A stretch of DNA of 64,000 nt from NCBI GenBank assembly GCA_902825875.1, contig CADECP010000023.1, positions 57,166 through 121,165 on the forward strand, in the 5' to 3' direction. A model generated the notes under the pieces. It worked only from the letters and a program-made list of their open reading frames with translations, did not search any database and was not told where the DNA came from. Each line of letters starts with the position of its first letter. The first letter of the stretch is position 1. The translations under genes were made by a program, and so were the position numbers. Shown here one piece after another: positions 17,732 through 26,339 of the stretch. This DNA comes from an uncultured Acidobacteriota bacterium (GTDB lineage Bacteria > Acidobacteriota > Blastocatellia > RBC074).

Positions 17732-18682
17732 TTATGCAGCAGCTTGTTTCGCTTGCGGTTGCGAAGTTCGCTCTTTGATGAATTCAACGATTTCGCCGAG
17801 CGCCGCTTTGGATTCGGGAATTCCAAAAGCGACGAAGATCGGCCAGACGTGCGGCATCTTGTTACGGACGCGCAAATCAACAGAAACTCCTTGCTGTCGA
17901 GCGCGGTCGGCAAAGCGCCGCGAATCGTCCAACAGGATTTCCGTATCGCCGACGTAAATTCGCAGCGGCGGCAAGCCTGTCAAATCGCCATACAACGGAG
18001 AAGCCAGCGGATTGGTGGGCGAAGTTTCGCCGTGATAAAGCACAGCCAATTGGCTGGCCAGTTTCCCGGACAGCATCGGATCAACCGGGTCGTTGGTGAC
18101 CACTGAATCTCCGGTGGCGGCCAAATCCGTCCACGGCGACAGCAAAAAAGCTCCAGCAGGCATTGGCAAACCGCCTTCGCGCAAGGCGATCAAGGTCGCT
18201 GCTGCCAGACCGCCACCGGCTGAATCGCCGCCGATGACGATCTTTTTCGGATTCTCGCCTTTTTCCAGCAACAAGCGATAACCGGCAACGGCGTCTTCGA
18301 GCGCGGCAGGGAATTTGTTTTCGGGAGCCAGCCGATAATCCAGCGACAGGATTTTGGCATTTGCCGCCAACGATAAATTGGCCGTGAAACCACGATGCGT
18401 TTTGGGCGAACACGCCACGTAACCGCCGCCGTGCAGGTAATACACCGTGCGTTCAGCCGTGCTGCTTTCCAGCCATTCGCCGCGAACTCCCGATTCGTTG
18501 ATCGGAGTCACGCGAACTCCGCCGGGCGGTTTCGGGCGCAGAAAATCAGGCGGTTCAAACAACTTGCGAACGAGCTTTGCACCTTCTTCCTCCGATACGA
18601 CCTTCAATGCGCCTTTGCTTCCGCCGCGCTTAATCATCAGGTAGGAAAGAGTTGAAAACAGTCGCATTTGCCAGCTTGGCAT
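17732..18682 (-). CDS. Alpha/beta-hydrolase of the hormone-sensitive lipase (acetyl esterase) family
   Basis: The 316-residue protein shows the HSL-family signature: oxyanion-hole YYLHGGGYVACSPKTHR, YRLAPENKFPAALEDA, nucleophile GGDSAGGGLAA, then LSPWTDLA, the acid in YVGDTEILLDDS and the catalytic His in MPHVWPIF. It hydrolyses short-chain acyl esters. There is no signal peptide. AAGGAG precedes the ATG by about 7 bases. Met6 (18667) is an alternative start. Confidence 0.92.
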   Translation of the reverse strand: MPSWQMRLFSTLSYLMIKRGGSKGALKVVSEEEGAKLVRKLFEPPDFLRPKPPGGVRVTPINESGVRGEWLESSTAERTVYYLHGGGYVACSPKTHRGFTANLSLAANAKILSLDYRLAPENKFPAALEDAVAGYRLLLEKGENPKKIVIGGDSAGGGLAAATLIALREGGLPMPAGAFLLSPWTDLAATGDSVVTNDPVDPMLSGKLASQLAVLYHGETSPTNPLASPLYGDLTGLPPLRIYVGDTEILLDDSRRFADRARQQGVSVDLRVRNKMPHVWPIFVAFGIPESKAALGEIVEFIKERTSQPQAKQAAA

Positions 18683-18953
18683 GGATTTTCTCCTTAACGG
18701 GGGACTAAAAATTCACGCTTCGGTTGCTTCTGCGTTTGGTGAATGGGAGCAGTGCAATGAGTGAAAGGTGAATTTGCAGCGCGGAATTTACCCGCAAGCC
18801 GTCGTAGTCGCAACGAAGAAGGAGGTTTTCTTTCGGGAACTTGCGCAACTAACCAGAGTCTAACGCCACGAACTTTCAATTCGCTGATGCGCCTGATTCG
18901 GCTGCGCGCGCGTCAACCATCCCAACAATGCAAATTTCTTCGGAGGTGAGTTT

Positions 18954-19721
18954 ATGAATCCGTTTGCTCGGATGATTCTGACGGAAGGTTTTGATTATTT
19001 CACTGGCCTGGCCGGTTCGTTCGCGCTGGCCTTGCAGGATGGCAACCCCAACGCGATGCCGTCTTCGTTGATGGATTGGTTGCGAACCATGAGTTGGTAC
19101 GGCATAGGCGTGATGGTCGTGCTGACAATCATGTCCATCTATTCGATTGCCGTAATGTTGGAACGATATTTGACGTTCAGCGCAGCCGCCAAACAATCAC
19201 GCGAATTCGCTCCGCGCGTGGCCGAAATGCTTCGTTCGGCTCATGTCGAAGAAGCCATCAAACTTTCGCAAACTTATCGCCGCAGCCATCTGGCTGTGGT
19301 CGTCAATTCCGGTTTGCAGGAATTGACTGCTCAGCGCGGAGGCAATGCTCAGCGGCAGATGCGAAAAGCCAAACGCGCTTTGCGCCGAGCCGCAACGGTC
19401 AAAAGTGCCGAACTGCAACGCGGGCTTTCTACGCTTGCGACCATCGGTTCGACCGCGCCGTTCGTTGGGTTGTTCGGAACGGTGATCGGCATCATTGACG
19501 CTTTTCACAAAATGAACGAGTTGGAATCCACAGGCTTTTCCGCCATTGCCGGTGGCATTTCCGAAGCCTTGATTGCCACGGCGTTTGGCTTGCTGGTGGC
19601 GATTCCGGCGGTGTGGATGTTCAACTACTTCATCAGCCGCATTGGCCGCTTCACCGTCGAAATGCACAACTCGGCGGATGAACTGGTGGATTTCTTTTTG
19701 CAACAGCAGGAAGGCGAGTAA
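18954..19721 (+). CDS. MotA/TolQ/ExbB proton channel family protein
   Basis: The 255-residue protein has three membrane helices (about 50-70, 160-180, 205-228) and the TolQ/ExbB core: STLATIGSTAPFVGLFGTVIGIIDAF, then ISEALIATAFGLLVAIPAVWMFN. Such proteins form the proton-conducting motor with ExbD/TolR and energise TonB or Tol across the periplasm. GGAGG lies upstream at 18942-18946. The usual exbD/tolR partner is missing: downstream there is only a hairpin and gene debris. The partner must be elsewhere, or the gene is left over from a broken operon. Confidence 0.9.
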   Translation: MNPFARMILTEGFDYFTGLAGSFALALQDGNPNAMPSSLMDWLRTMSWYGIGVMVVLTIMSIYSIAVMLERYLTFSAAAKQSREFAPRVAEMLRSAHVEEAIKLSQTYRRSHLAVVVNSGLQELTAQRGGNAQRQMRKAKRALRRAATVKSAELQRGLSTLATIGSTAPFVGLFGTVIGIIDAFHKMNELESTGFSAIAGGISEALIATAFGLLVAIPAVWMFNYFISRIGRFTVEMHNSADELVDFFLQQQEGE

Positions 19722-19813
19722 CTTTCGCTTTGCAACTTCGCTCGGCTTTATGCACTCACGTTGCTTAACCACGGCGTCAGTTAATCGAAGACTGTGCATA
19801 ATTGGCCTGTAAA

Positions 19814-19842
19814 TGTGGGACAATTTTCCAAATTGTCCCACA
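19814..19842 (+). terminator. Hairpin downstream of exbB-like gene
   Basis: A perfect 12-base stem (TGTGGGACAATT at 19814-19825 with its complement at 19831-19842) and a 5-base loop lie 92 bases past the gene. There is no T run, so termination is only likely. Confidence 0.45.
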
Positions 19843-19960
19843 CACCAAAGTGAAAACCGATCTAGGTAGTCTGGCAAGTGTTACTTCAACACCCCAGGCG
19901 CTCTGGAGAAAACAAGTCTTACCGAGCGAAGCTTGAACTCGATGTGTTCTTTTCCGGGTT

Positions 19961-20105
19961 TCAGTTCTTGAGCAGGTCTACGCGAGGAATGAGCAGAGTA
20001 ATTGCCAGCGCTGCCAGGATTTGCAGCAGTGGCACGGCAATGAAAACCGGGGCGTACGAGAAATTGTCGGCCAGCCAGCCGATCAGCGGCTGGAACACAC
20101 AAATC
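19961..20105 (-). pseudogene. C-terminal fragment of an MFS transporter
   Basis: Read on the minus strand, this stretch encodes [20 protein letters not shown] followed by a last membrane helix and a stop at 19961-19963 (ending VDLLKN). That is the end of a major facilitator superfamily carrier of the sugar-acid type. Nothing of the first 90% of the gene is present. Its upstream side is joined directly to a kinase fragment. Confidence 0.75.
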
Positions 20106-20216
20106 CAGAATCTTGACGCGGCCATCGGTGCTCACAAACAGGTTTTCGGGTTTCAAGTCACGATGGACGGATGCCTTTGGCGTGCGCTGCGGAAAGCCCT
20201 TCGGCGATTCGTAGTG
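20106..20216 (-). pseudogene. Broken Ser/Thr protein kinase fragment
   Basis: The minus strand reads [13 protein letters not shown] and then, after one extra base that shifts the frame, [20 protein letters not shown]. This is the catalytic loop of a Hanks-type bacterial kinase (HRDLKPEN). The sequence is cut after KILD, just where DFG should follow, and runs into the MFS fragment. It is a relic of about 37 codons with both a frameshift and truncations. Confidence 0.8.
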
Positions 20217-20437
20217 GCCGAAACTGCTACCGGTTGAAATAGCCATTCACGCAACCCTCACATTTGTTGGTTAGGATCAAAACAGCGCGCGGGGTGTAAC
20301 ACGGCGTTTTGCGCTTGGGCAGTCGTGCTATGGACGCTGTTACAAGGCCAGTGCATAATCGCGGCGCTGTAATCTTCAATTCCTTTCAACCAGACAATTT
20401 CTGACCATTCTGTAAAAGAATGAAAATCGGCGACCGG
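20217..20437. other. Intergenic region without recognisable gene
   Basis: The 220 bases between the kinase relic and the next inverted repeat hold no open frame with a start signal and no recognisable motif. Confidence 0.4.
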
Positions 20438-20519
20438 AGTAGCGCAACCTGCTGAGGTTGCGTGGTTGCTTCCATTCGCCCTTTGTCAGATCAGCGCAAC
20501 CTCGGCAGGTTACGCTACT
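20438..20519. repeat. Inverted-repeat element, AGTAGCGCAACCT family
   Basis: Arms 20438-20462 and 20495-20519 are near-perfect 25-base complements (AGTAGCGCAACCTGCTGAGG and onward) around a 32-base spacer. It ends 7 bases before the AAGGAG of the next gene, so its hairpin would lie in that gene's 5' leader. Confidence 0.85.
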
Positions 20520-20536
20520 TTCCCCAAGGAGTTTTT

Positions 20537-21184
20537 ATGTCACGGAGAAATCTGTTTTTAGCAGCGGCTGTGTTTGCAGTGTTGGCGGGAGTGTTGGCGG
20601 CGACCGCGCAAGGTTGGCAAAAGATTTTTGACGGTAAGACGATGAACGGCTGGCGATTGATGGCCGTCCACGGAGGGAACGGCGGCGTCTGGGCGGTGGA
20701 AAACGGCGCGCTGGTCGCCAATCAGGAAAAAGACCACAAAGGCGGTTTGATCGGAACCGAAAAGAAATACTCCGATTACGAAATCGAGTTGGAATTCAAA
20801 GCCGATGAACCTGTAGACACCGGGTTGTTTTTGCGAGTGCGCGACGACGGCATGGGGTATCAGATCACGATTGATTACCGCAAAGACGGATTCATCGGCA
20901 GCCTGTACGCTCCGGCGGAAGGCGGATTCATCCAGCAGAACAGGGACTGGGTTAAGCATTTCAAGAAAGACGACTGGAACAAATTGCGCGCTCGCATCGA
21001 AGGGCAACCGGCTCACGTGATGGCTTGGTTGAACGGCGTCAAGATGACGGATTTCCGCGACAGCCGCGACCGCTATCCGCGCGAAGGCTATATTGGCTTG
21101 CAGGTTCACGGCGGCGAAGGCGCTTGGGGAGAAAATAGCCGCGCGCGATTTCGGAATGTTCGGATTCAGGAGATTAAGAAGTGA
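20537..21184 (+). CDS. Exported DUF1080 protein, copy 2
   Basis: The 215-residue product has a signal peptide (MSRRNLFLAAAVFAVLAGVLAATAQG) and one DUF1080 domain: WQKIFDGKTMNGWRL, WAVENGALVANQ, YEIELEFKADEPVDTGLFLRV, GYQITIDYR, and the last strands with AWLNGVKMTDFRD and RFRNVRIQEI. ATG at 20537 is chosen because AAGGAG sits at 20526-20531 and a leader begins right there. It is likely periplasmic or secreted and may act on modified sugars together with the sulfatase that follows. Confidence 0.9.
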   Translation: MSRRNLFLAAAVFAVLAGVLAATAQGWQKIFDGKTMNGWRLMAVHGGNGGVWAVENGALVANQEKDHKGGLIGTEKKYSDYEIELEFKADEPVDTGLFLRVRDDGMGYQITIDYRKDGFIGSLYAPAEGGFIQQNRDWVKHFKKDDWNKLRARIEGQPAHVMAWLNGVKMTDFRDSRDRYPREGYIGLQVHGGEGAWGENSRARFRNVRIQEIKK

Positions 21185-21185
21185 C

Positions 21186-21254
21186 GTGATTCGTGATTCG
21201 TGATTCGTGATTCGTGATTCGGGAGTCGGGAGTCGGGAGTCGGGAGTCGGGAGA
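21186..21254. repeat. Heptanucleotide tandem repeats (GTGATTC x5, GGGAGTC x4)
   Basis: Directly after the DUF1080 stop come five copies of GTGATTC (21186-21220) and then four of GGGAGTC (21221-21248). The period is exactly seven in both. Confidence 0.95.
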
Positions 21255-21274
21255 CTTTAGTCTTGAACAATAGG

Positions 21275-22720
21275 ATGGCAAGTGTGATGACGAGAAAGAT
21301 TGCTGTAGTGGTTTTGGCTGCGTGGGTTGGTGTGATGATTGTTGGGCGCGTGTCTGTAGAGGCGGTTCAATCAAACAAAATGCGGACGCCGAACGTGGTG
21401 ATGTTTTTCATTGATGATCTGGGTTATGCAGACATTGGCAGCTTCAATCCGAACAAAGCGGCGATGGGATACTCAACGCCGAACATTGATCGTTTGGCTT
21501 CAGAAGGAATCCGGCTGACCAGTTTTTACGTTCCGCAAGCGGTCTGTTCGGCTTCGCGCGCGGCGTTGCTGTCGGGCTGTTATCCAAATCGGATCGGCAT
21601 TTCGGGTGCGCTCGATCACAAAGCCAATTACGGCATCAACCAGGACGAAACGACTCTCGGCGAAGTGTTCAAATCCCGCAATTACGCGACGGCGATTTAC
21701 GGCAAATGGCATCTCGGTCATCTGCCGCAATTTTTGCCGACTCAACATGGTTTCGATGAATACTTCGGGCTGCCGTATTCCAACGACATGTGGCCGAACC
21801 ATCCAACCGGAACTTATCCTGATTTGCCATTGATCGAAAACGACAAAGTCATTGAGTTGATGCCGGATCAATCCAAACTGACGACGCAATACACCGAACG
21901 TGCTGTTGGCTTCATCGAACGCAACAAAAACAAACCGTTCTTCCTGTACGTGCCGCACACCATGCCGCACGTGCCGTTGTTCGTTTCTGACAAATTCAAA
22001 GGCAAAACCAAACGCGGTTTGTTTGGCGATGTGGTCGCCGAAATTGACTGGTCGGTTGGGCAGGTGCTGGCGACGCTGAAACGGTTGAAGCTGGATGACA
22101 ACACGCTGGTCATTTTCACGTCGGATAATGGCCCGTGGTTGAGTTACGGCAATCACGCGGGTTCGGCCAAACCTCTGCGCGAAGGCAAAGGAACGGAATT
22201 GGAAGGCGGCGTGCGCGTGCCGTTTATTGCTCGCTGGCCGCGAAAAATTCCCGCTGGCGCCGTCAGCCGGGAACCCGTGATGACGATTGATCTCTTGCCT
22301 ACGCTGGCGAAGTTGATTGGTGCGGAAACGCCGAAAGATCGAATCATTGACGGACGCGACATCTGGCCAATCCTGTCTGGCCAAAAAGCCAAAAGCCCTC
22401 ACGACGCTTTGTATTTTTACTGGGGCAGAGAACTGCAAGCTGTTCGCAGCGGCAAATGGAAACTGCATCTGCCGCATACTTATCGTTTCATCGAAACGCC
22501 CGGAGCCGACGGCAAACCCGGCAAAGACTCATATCCGAAAATCGAATTGTCGCTTTATGACCTGGAAGCCGACATCGGCGAAACGACAAATCTGGCCGGC
22601 AAACATCCCGAAGTCGTCAACCAGTTGATGGTTTTTGTCGAACGCGCCCGCCAGGATTTGGGCGACTCACTGACCAAACGCGAAGGCAAAAACATTCGCC
22701 CGGCTGGAAAAATTCAGTAA
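21275..22720 (+). CDS. Exported arylsulfatase family protein
   Basis: The 481-residue protein has an N-terminal signal peptide, then the sulfatase core. It opens with MFFIDDLGYADIGSFN (metal-binding Asp pair). The formylglycine motif is VCSASRAALLSG with Cys91, GKWHLG follows, and ITSDNGPW-like FTSDNGPWLSYG supplies further metal ligands. The Cys-x-Ala-x-Arg form implies activation by a formylglycine-generating or anaerobic maturase encoded elsewhere. It removes sulfate esters, probably from polysaccharides, outside the cytoplasm. The start is uncertain between ATG at 21275 and 21287; neither has a good Shine-Dalgarno. It follows DUF1080 in the same direction. Confidence 0.93.
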   Translation: MASVMTRKIAVVVLAAWVGVMIVGRVSVEAVQSNKMRTPNVVMFFIDDLGYADIGSFNPNKAAMGYSTPNIDRLASEGIRLTSFYVPQAVCSASRAALLSGCYPNRIGISGALDHKANYGINQDETTLGEVFKSRNYATAIYGKWHLGHLPQFLPTQHGFDEYFGLPYSNDMWPNHPTGTYPDLPLIENDKVIELMPDQSKLTTQYTERAVGFIERNKNKPFFLYVPHTMPHVPLFVSDKFKGKTKRGLFGDVVAEIDWSVGQVLATLKRLKLDDNTLVIFTSDNGPWLSYGNHAGSAKPLREGKGTELEGGVRVPFIARWPRKIPAGAVSREPVMTIDLLPTLAKLIGAETPKDRIIDGRDIWPILSGQKAKSPHDALYFYWGRELQAVRSGKWKLHLPHTYRFIETPGADGKPGKDSYPKIELSLYDLEADIGETTNLAGKHPEVVNQLMVFVERARQDLGDSLTKREGKNIRPAGKIQ

Positions 22721-22734
22721 CAACCAAATCATTT

Positions 22735-22927
22735 TTCCCACGAAGCCACACGAAGAAGACACGAAGAAGACACGAAGAAGAGGAGAAGTTTTTAGACAGG
22801 ATTTACAGGATTATTCAAGATTGGCTCCAACTCGCTGAAATCCATTTACTCCCACGTACCATCCTGTTCAATCTTGTAAATCCTGTCTAAAAACTCTTCG
22901 TGTCCACTTCTTGTGGTTTCGTGGGAG
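22735..22927. repeat. Long imperfect inverted repeat containing CAGGATT core
   Basis: The left half begins TTCCCACGAAGCCACACGAA and includes three 12-bp repeats (ACACGAAGAAG type) and TTTTTAGACAGGATTTACAGG. The right half (22861-22927) is the complement, ending TTTCGTGGGAGA. The spacer is about 25 bases. A very long hairpin fills the whole gap between sulfatase and MFS genes. Confidence 0.85.
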
Positions 22928-22953
22928 AATTCGTTCAACTTCAGGAGTGCTCA

Positions 22954-24150
22954 ATGTCCGAACTTACCTCTCCCAAACAGCGCATCGTCGCACTGACTTC
23001 GTTTCTGAACCTGTACGCGCTGGTTGGCATAGCTTTTTACGGCCCGCCGTTTTTTTACGACTTTCTGGTCAAAGAGTTTGACTGGTCGCGCGAACAAGTC
23101 ACGTCTGGCAACACCTTTGGCAAAACTTTGGTGCTGCCGCTGTTTGGATTTGCCGCCGGATGGATCATTGACCGGTTCGGCCTGAAGCGGTTGATGATCG
23201 TGGGCATTCTGTTCGGCGCGATTTCGATCATCGGTTTGGGGTATGTGGATACCTTGCCGCTGTTTTACGCCTGCTTCATTTTCAACGCGCTTGGGTACGT
23301 GTGCGCCGGGCCGTTGCCGAATCAAGTCTTGCTGTCGCGTTGGTTCAAAGAATCGCGCGGCAAAGCGATGGGCTTTGCTTATTTGGGCATCGGCTTGGGC
23401 GGAGCGATCACGGTCAAGATGGCTTCGTGGTTGACGGGACGTTTCGGTTGGCAAACGGCGCTGATGTGTTTGGGCGTGTTGATGCTGGTTGTTGCATTGC
23501 CACTGACGTTGATGGCCGATGACAAATCCGAAGAGTTTGGCCAGCAAAGCCAGATTCCGGCTGCGCCGCTGGGCGAAATTTTGCGAAGCCCTTCGTTTTA
23601 TCTGCTGGCGATTGGCAGCTTGTGTTCCATCGGAGCCGTCGGCGCAACCAATCAGCATTTGAAACTATACCTGACGCGCGACAACGGATTCGATCAGGCG
23701 ACGGCGGCCAACGTCATTGCGCTGGTGCTGTTCACCAGCAACGTTGGCCGCATCCTGATGGGCTGGCTGGCAGATCGTTTCCCGAAAAAGTACGTCATGA
23801 TTTCGATTTACTTGCTGGTTGCCGCAGGCATTCCGCTACTGTTTTTCATTCAAGCTCCCGGAGCGATTTACCTGTTCGCCATTGTCTTCGGCATTGGGAT
23901 GGGCGGCGATTACATGATTATTCCGCTGATGGCGGCGGAATTGTTCGGCGTTCGCGTGATGGGGCGCGTGATGGGGTTGATTATCGTCGTGGATGGATTG
24001 GCCGAAGCGTGGGTTCCGAAACTGGTTGGCCGATTGCGCGATCAAAATCCGAATTACACCAAAGGCTTTGCATTGATGATCGGCCTGGCGCTGTTCGGCG
24101 CGCTGGCCATTTCTTTGTTGCCGAGAAAAGAAAAACACGCCGATGCCTGA
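22954..24150 (+). CDS. Major facilitator superfamily transporter (monocarboxylate/oxalate-formate antiporter type)
   Basis: The 398-residue protein has twelve predicted helices and MFS loop motifs: GWIIDRFGLKRLM after helix 2, LSRWFKESRGKAMGFAYLGIGLGG, and GWLADRFPKKYVMISIY in the second half. The order resembles the OFA/MCT group that carries small organic acids. ATG at 22954 is favoured by CAGGAG at 22942-22947, and the extra residues of the longer frame lie in the repeat element. The last codons overlap the start of the GNAT gene by 8 bases, so the two are translationally linked. Confidence 0.88.
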   Translation: MSELTSPKQRIVALTSFLNLYALVGIAFYGPPFFYDFLVKEFDWSREQVTSGNTFGKTLVLPLFGFAAGWIIDRFGLKRLMIVGILFGAISIIGLGYVDTLPLFYACFIFNALGYVCAGPLPNQVLLSRWFKESRGKAMGFAYLGIGLGGAITVKMASWLTGRFGWQTALMCLGVLMLVVALPLTLMADDKSEEFGQQSQIPAAPLGEILRSPSFYLLAIGSLCSIGAVGATNQHLKLYLTRDNGFDQATAANVIALVLFTSNVGRILMGWLADRFPKKYVMISIYLLVAAGIPLLFFIQAPGAIYLFAIVFGIGMGGDYMIIPLMAAELFGVRVMGRVMGLIIVVDGLAEAWVPKLVGRLRDQNPNYTKGFALMIGLALFGALAISLLPRKEKHADA

Positions 24151-25003
24151 CGAAGCGATTCAGTTTCGAGCAATGACCCACGAAGACTTGCCAACCGGAT
24201 TGGCGCTGTGCCGGTTGGCGCGCTGGAATCAAACTCAACGTGATTGGGAATTGTTTTTGAATCTCAGTCCGTCTGATTGCCGGGTTGCCGTGAAAGTCGA
24301 ACGAGTCATTGGTACGGTGACGACTGTCAATTACGAAAACCTTTTCAGTTGGATTGGCATGGTGCTGGTTGATCCGGCAGAGCGTCGGCAAGGCATCGGG
24401 ACGCAATTGCTGAACGAGGCGATTCTTCTGTTGCGCGATTGCCCGCTGATTGGATTGGACGCCACGCCCGCTGGCCGCGAAGTTTATTTGAAACTCGGTT
24501 TCGTGGATGAATGCCGGTTAAGCCGAATGGAAACCGTTGTGGCTGATTCGTTCGTTTGCGACCAAACCAATTCAGCGCGGCGAATGACGAAAGCCGATTG
24601 GCCGCAAGTCTTCGCGCTGGATCGAAAGGTTTTCGGTGCGGATCGCCGAAGGGTATTGGAGAGTATGTTTGACGGAGCGTCGGAATTGGCTTGGGCGATT
24701 TTGCAGGATGACAAACTCACTGGCTTTGTGTTGGGGCGACACGGATTCAACTTTGCTCACATCGGGCCGGTCGTTGCCGAAGATGTTGAAACTGTTCGGC
24801 AATTGGTTTCCGCTGCGATGGAAGAGTTGCGCGGGCGGCCTGTCATTTTGGACGCGGCTCATCACGATTCGGAATGGTTGCGTTGGGTGGAAGCTATAGG
24901 CTTTCGAGAACAACGCCCATTCACACGAATGCTGCTCGGCGCTGGCCGTCGTCCGGGAACCCCAGAGCGGCAGTTTGCGATTCTGGGGCCGGAATTCGGT
25001 TGA
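24143..25003 (+). CDS. GNAT acetyltransferase with a second C-terminal GNAT-like half
   Basis: The 286-residue protein has an N-terminal GNAT domain: MTHEDLPTGLALCRLARWNQT, FSWIGMVLVDPAERRQGIGTQLL (the acetyl-CoA binding RRxGIGxxL loop) and LGLD...YLKLGF. The C-terminal half repeats the fold loosely (DKLTGFVLGR, HIGPVVAED, RPVILDAAH, EAIGFREQRPF) as in YitH-type proteins. It acetylates an unknown small molecule or protein. It starts 8 bases inside the end of the MFS gene. Confidence 0.88.
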   Translation: MPDEAIQFRAMTHEDLPTGLALCRLARWNQTQRDWELFLNLSPSDCRVAVKVERVIGTVTTVNYENLFSWIGMVLVDPAERRQGIGTQLLNEAILLLRDCPLIGLDATPAGREVYLKLGFVDECRLSRMETVVADSFVCDQTNSARRMTKADWPQVFALDRKVFGADRRRVLESMFDGASELAWAILQDDKLTGFVLGRHGFNFAHIGPVVAEDVETVRQLVSAAMEELRGRPVILDAAHHDSEWLRWVEAIGFREQRPFTRMLLGAGRRPGTPERQFAILGPEFG

Positions 25004-25008
25004 AACGA

Positions 25009-25050
25009 AAACGGCTCTGTTGCTGAGTGAATCAAGCAGTAGAGCCGTTT
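25009..25050. terminator. Bidirectional terminator hairpin
   Basis: AAACGGCTCT at 25009-25018 pairs with AGAGCCGTTT at 25041-25050, with further pairing inside, flanked by an A run on the left and TTTCAGTTT on the right. It lies between convergent GNAT and Gfo/Idh genes. Confidence 0.7.
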
Positions 25051-25073
25051 CAGTTTATTGACTGGTGACAGCG

Positions 25074-26309
25074 TTATTTCTTGGCTTGTGCCGCCGAAGC
25101 CAACACAAAACTTTTTTCCGTTGCCGGATTGAACGTGATACGGCGTTTTTGTAAGTACGCGATCTTGCCCAAATTTGAAGCCAGCGCCGAACGATGGCCG
25201 CTGACTACGTCGGAATTCGGCGTTTTATTGGCCTTGATGCTGTCCAGGAAGTTGCGAACGTGTTCGGCTTCCAGCGGCTTCTTGGCTTGCACAGTGATCG
25301 CTGGCGGCGGAGCCTGACGGCGTTCCGGCGCTTGTTGATAAACGTATCTGCCTCGGTCAATGAACAAGCTGCCGTTGGATCCATAAAACTCAATTGCTGC
25401 TCCGCGCGCGCCGGGAACCAGTGTCGCGTCAAACGTCGCCATCCATTCTTTCGGGTATTCCAGATGAATCGAAAGCGTATCCGGCGCGGTGCGACCGTCT
25501 TTGTAATGATAAACGCCGCCTGTCGCCGTCGCCGCCGTCGGCAATTCTTCGCCCAAAAACCAATGCACCACGTCAATCCAGTGCGTGAACAAATCGGTGA
25601 TTTGGCCGCCGCCGAAATCGAAATACGCGCGCCAGTTGTAAAACTGATGAGCGTCAAACGGACGAGCTTTGGCTGGGCCTACCCAACGTTTCCAATCCAA
25701 TCCGGCAGGTTGATCCTTGAAGTTCGGTTTCCTCAAGTGATAGCCGTTGCCGTTCCAGTAAGTGCGAACCATGGCGATTTTGCCGATCTTGCCGTTGTCG
25801 AAGTATTCGCGTTTGGCTTCGGCGTAATGGGTTCCGCTGCGTTGTTGCAATCCAACCTGGAAGATCGTTTTGTTGGCGTTGACGGCCTTGATGATGTTGT
25901 GGCCTTCCTGCCAAGTGTAAGTCAACGGCTTTTCGCAATACACGGCTTTGCCAGCGTTGCAGGCGTCAACGGCTTGAATGGCGTGCCAGTGATCCGGCGT
26001 GGCGATCAGCACGGCGTCTACGTCTTTGTTGGCCAGCAGTTCATTGTGAACCTTATAGGTTTGAGCCTTTCCGCCAGCCTTCTCTTTTTGTTCGAGCATG
26101 GCCTTTTCGTAAACATCGCAAAGCGCAACGACTTCGCAATCCGGTTCTTTCAAAAACCAGCTCATGACATCGCCTCCGCGATTGCCAGTGCCGATGACGC
26201 CGAGCCGAACTTTGTCATTTGCGCCAAGCACTCTGTTCCAGCTTGCCGCCGTCATCGCAACGCCTGCCGCGCTTTTGGCGATGAAATCACGTCTTGAATT
26301 TGCTTCCAT
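25074..26309 (-). CDS. Tat-exported Gfo/Idh/MocA-family oxidoreductase
   Basis: The 411-residue protein starts with a twin-arginine leader (NSRRDFIAKSAAGVAMTAASW), followed by the NAD-binding motif LGVIGTGNRGGDVM, ATPDHWHAIQAVDACNAGKAVYCEKPLT (the family EKP motif), and a C-terminal beta-sheet domain with DFGGGQITDLFTHWIDVVHWF. Such Tat-exported members are common in Planctomycetes and Acidobacteria, fold with their cofactor in the cytoplasm and act on sugars, for example by oxidation to 3-keto forms. Three DUF1080 proteins in the window could be partner hydrolases for 3-keto-glycosides; that link is from literature on the families and is inference here. Confidence 0.9.
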   Translation of the reverse strand: MEANSRRDFIAKSAAGVAMTAASWNRVLGANDKVRLGVIGTGNRGGDVMSWFLKEPDCEVVALCDVYEKAMLEQKEKAGGKAQTYKVHNELLANKDVDAVLIATPDHWHAIQAVDACNAGKAVYCEKPLTYTWQEGHNIIKAVNANKTIFQVGLQQRSGTHYAEAKREYFDNGKIGKIAMVRTYWNGNGYHLRKPNFKDQPAGLDWKRWVGPAKARPFDAHQFYNWRAYFDFGGGQITDLFTHWIDVVHWFLGEELPTAATATGGVYHYKDGRTAPDTLSIHLEYPKEWMATFDATLVPGARGAAIEFYGSNGSLFIDRGRYVYQQAPERRQAPPPAITVQAKKPLEAEHVRNFLDSIKANKTPNSDVVSGHRSALASNLGKIAYLQKRRITFNPATEKSFVLASAAQAKK

Positions 26310-26339
26310 TGTCTTTCAGGTTCCTTTCTCGAAAGAGGG

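Noticed and set aside
19881..20246. Single 121-codon gene containing HRDLKPEN
   Set aside because: Frame analysis shows two fragments of different genes joined and frameshifted, so it is a relic and not a kinase gene.
25194..26297. 367-codon plus-strand frame opposite the Gfo/Idh gene
   Set aside because: Low-information translation with no ribosome site; the minus-strand gene has a Tat leader and family motifs.
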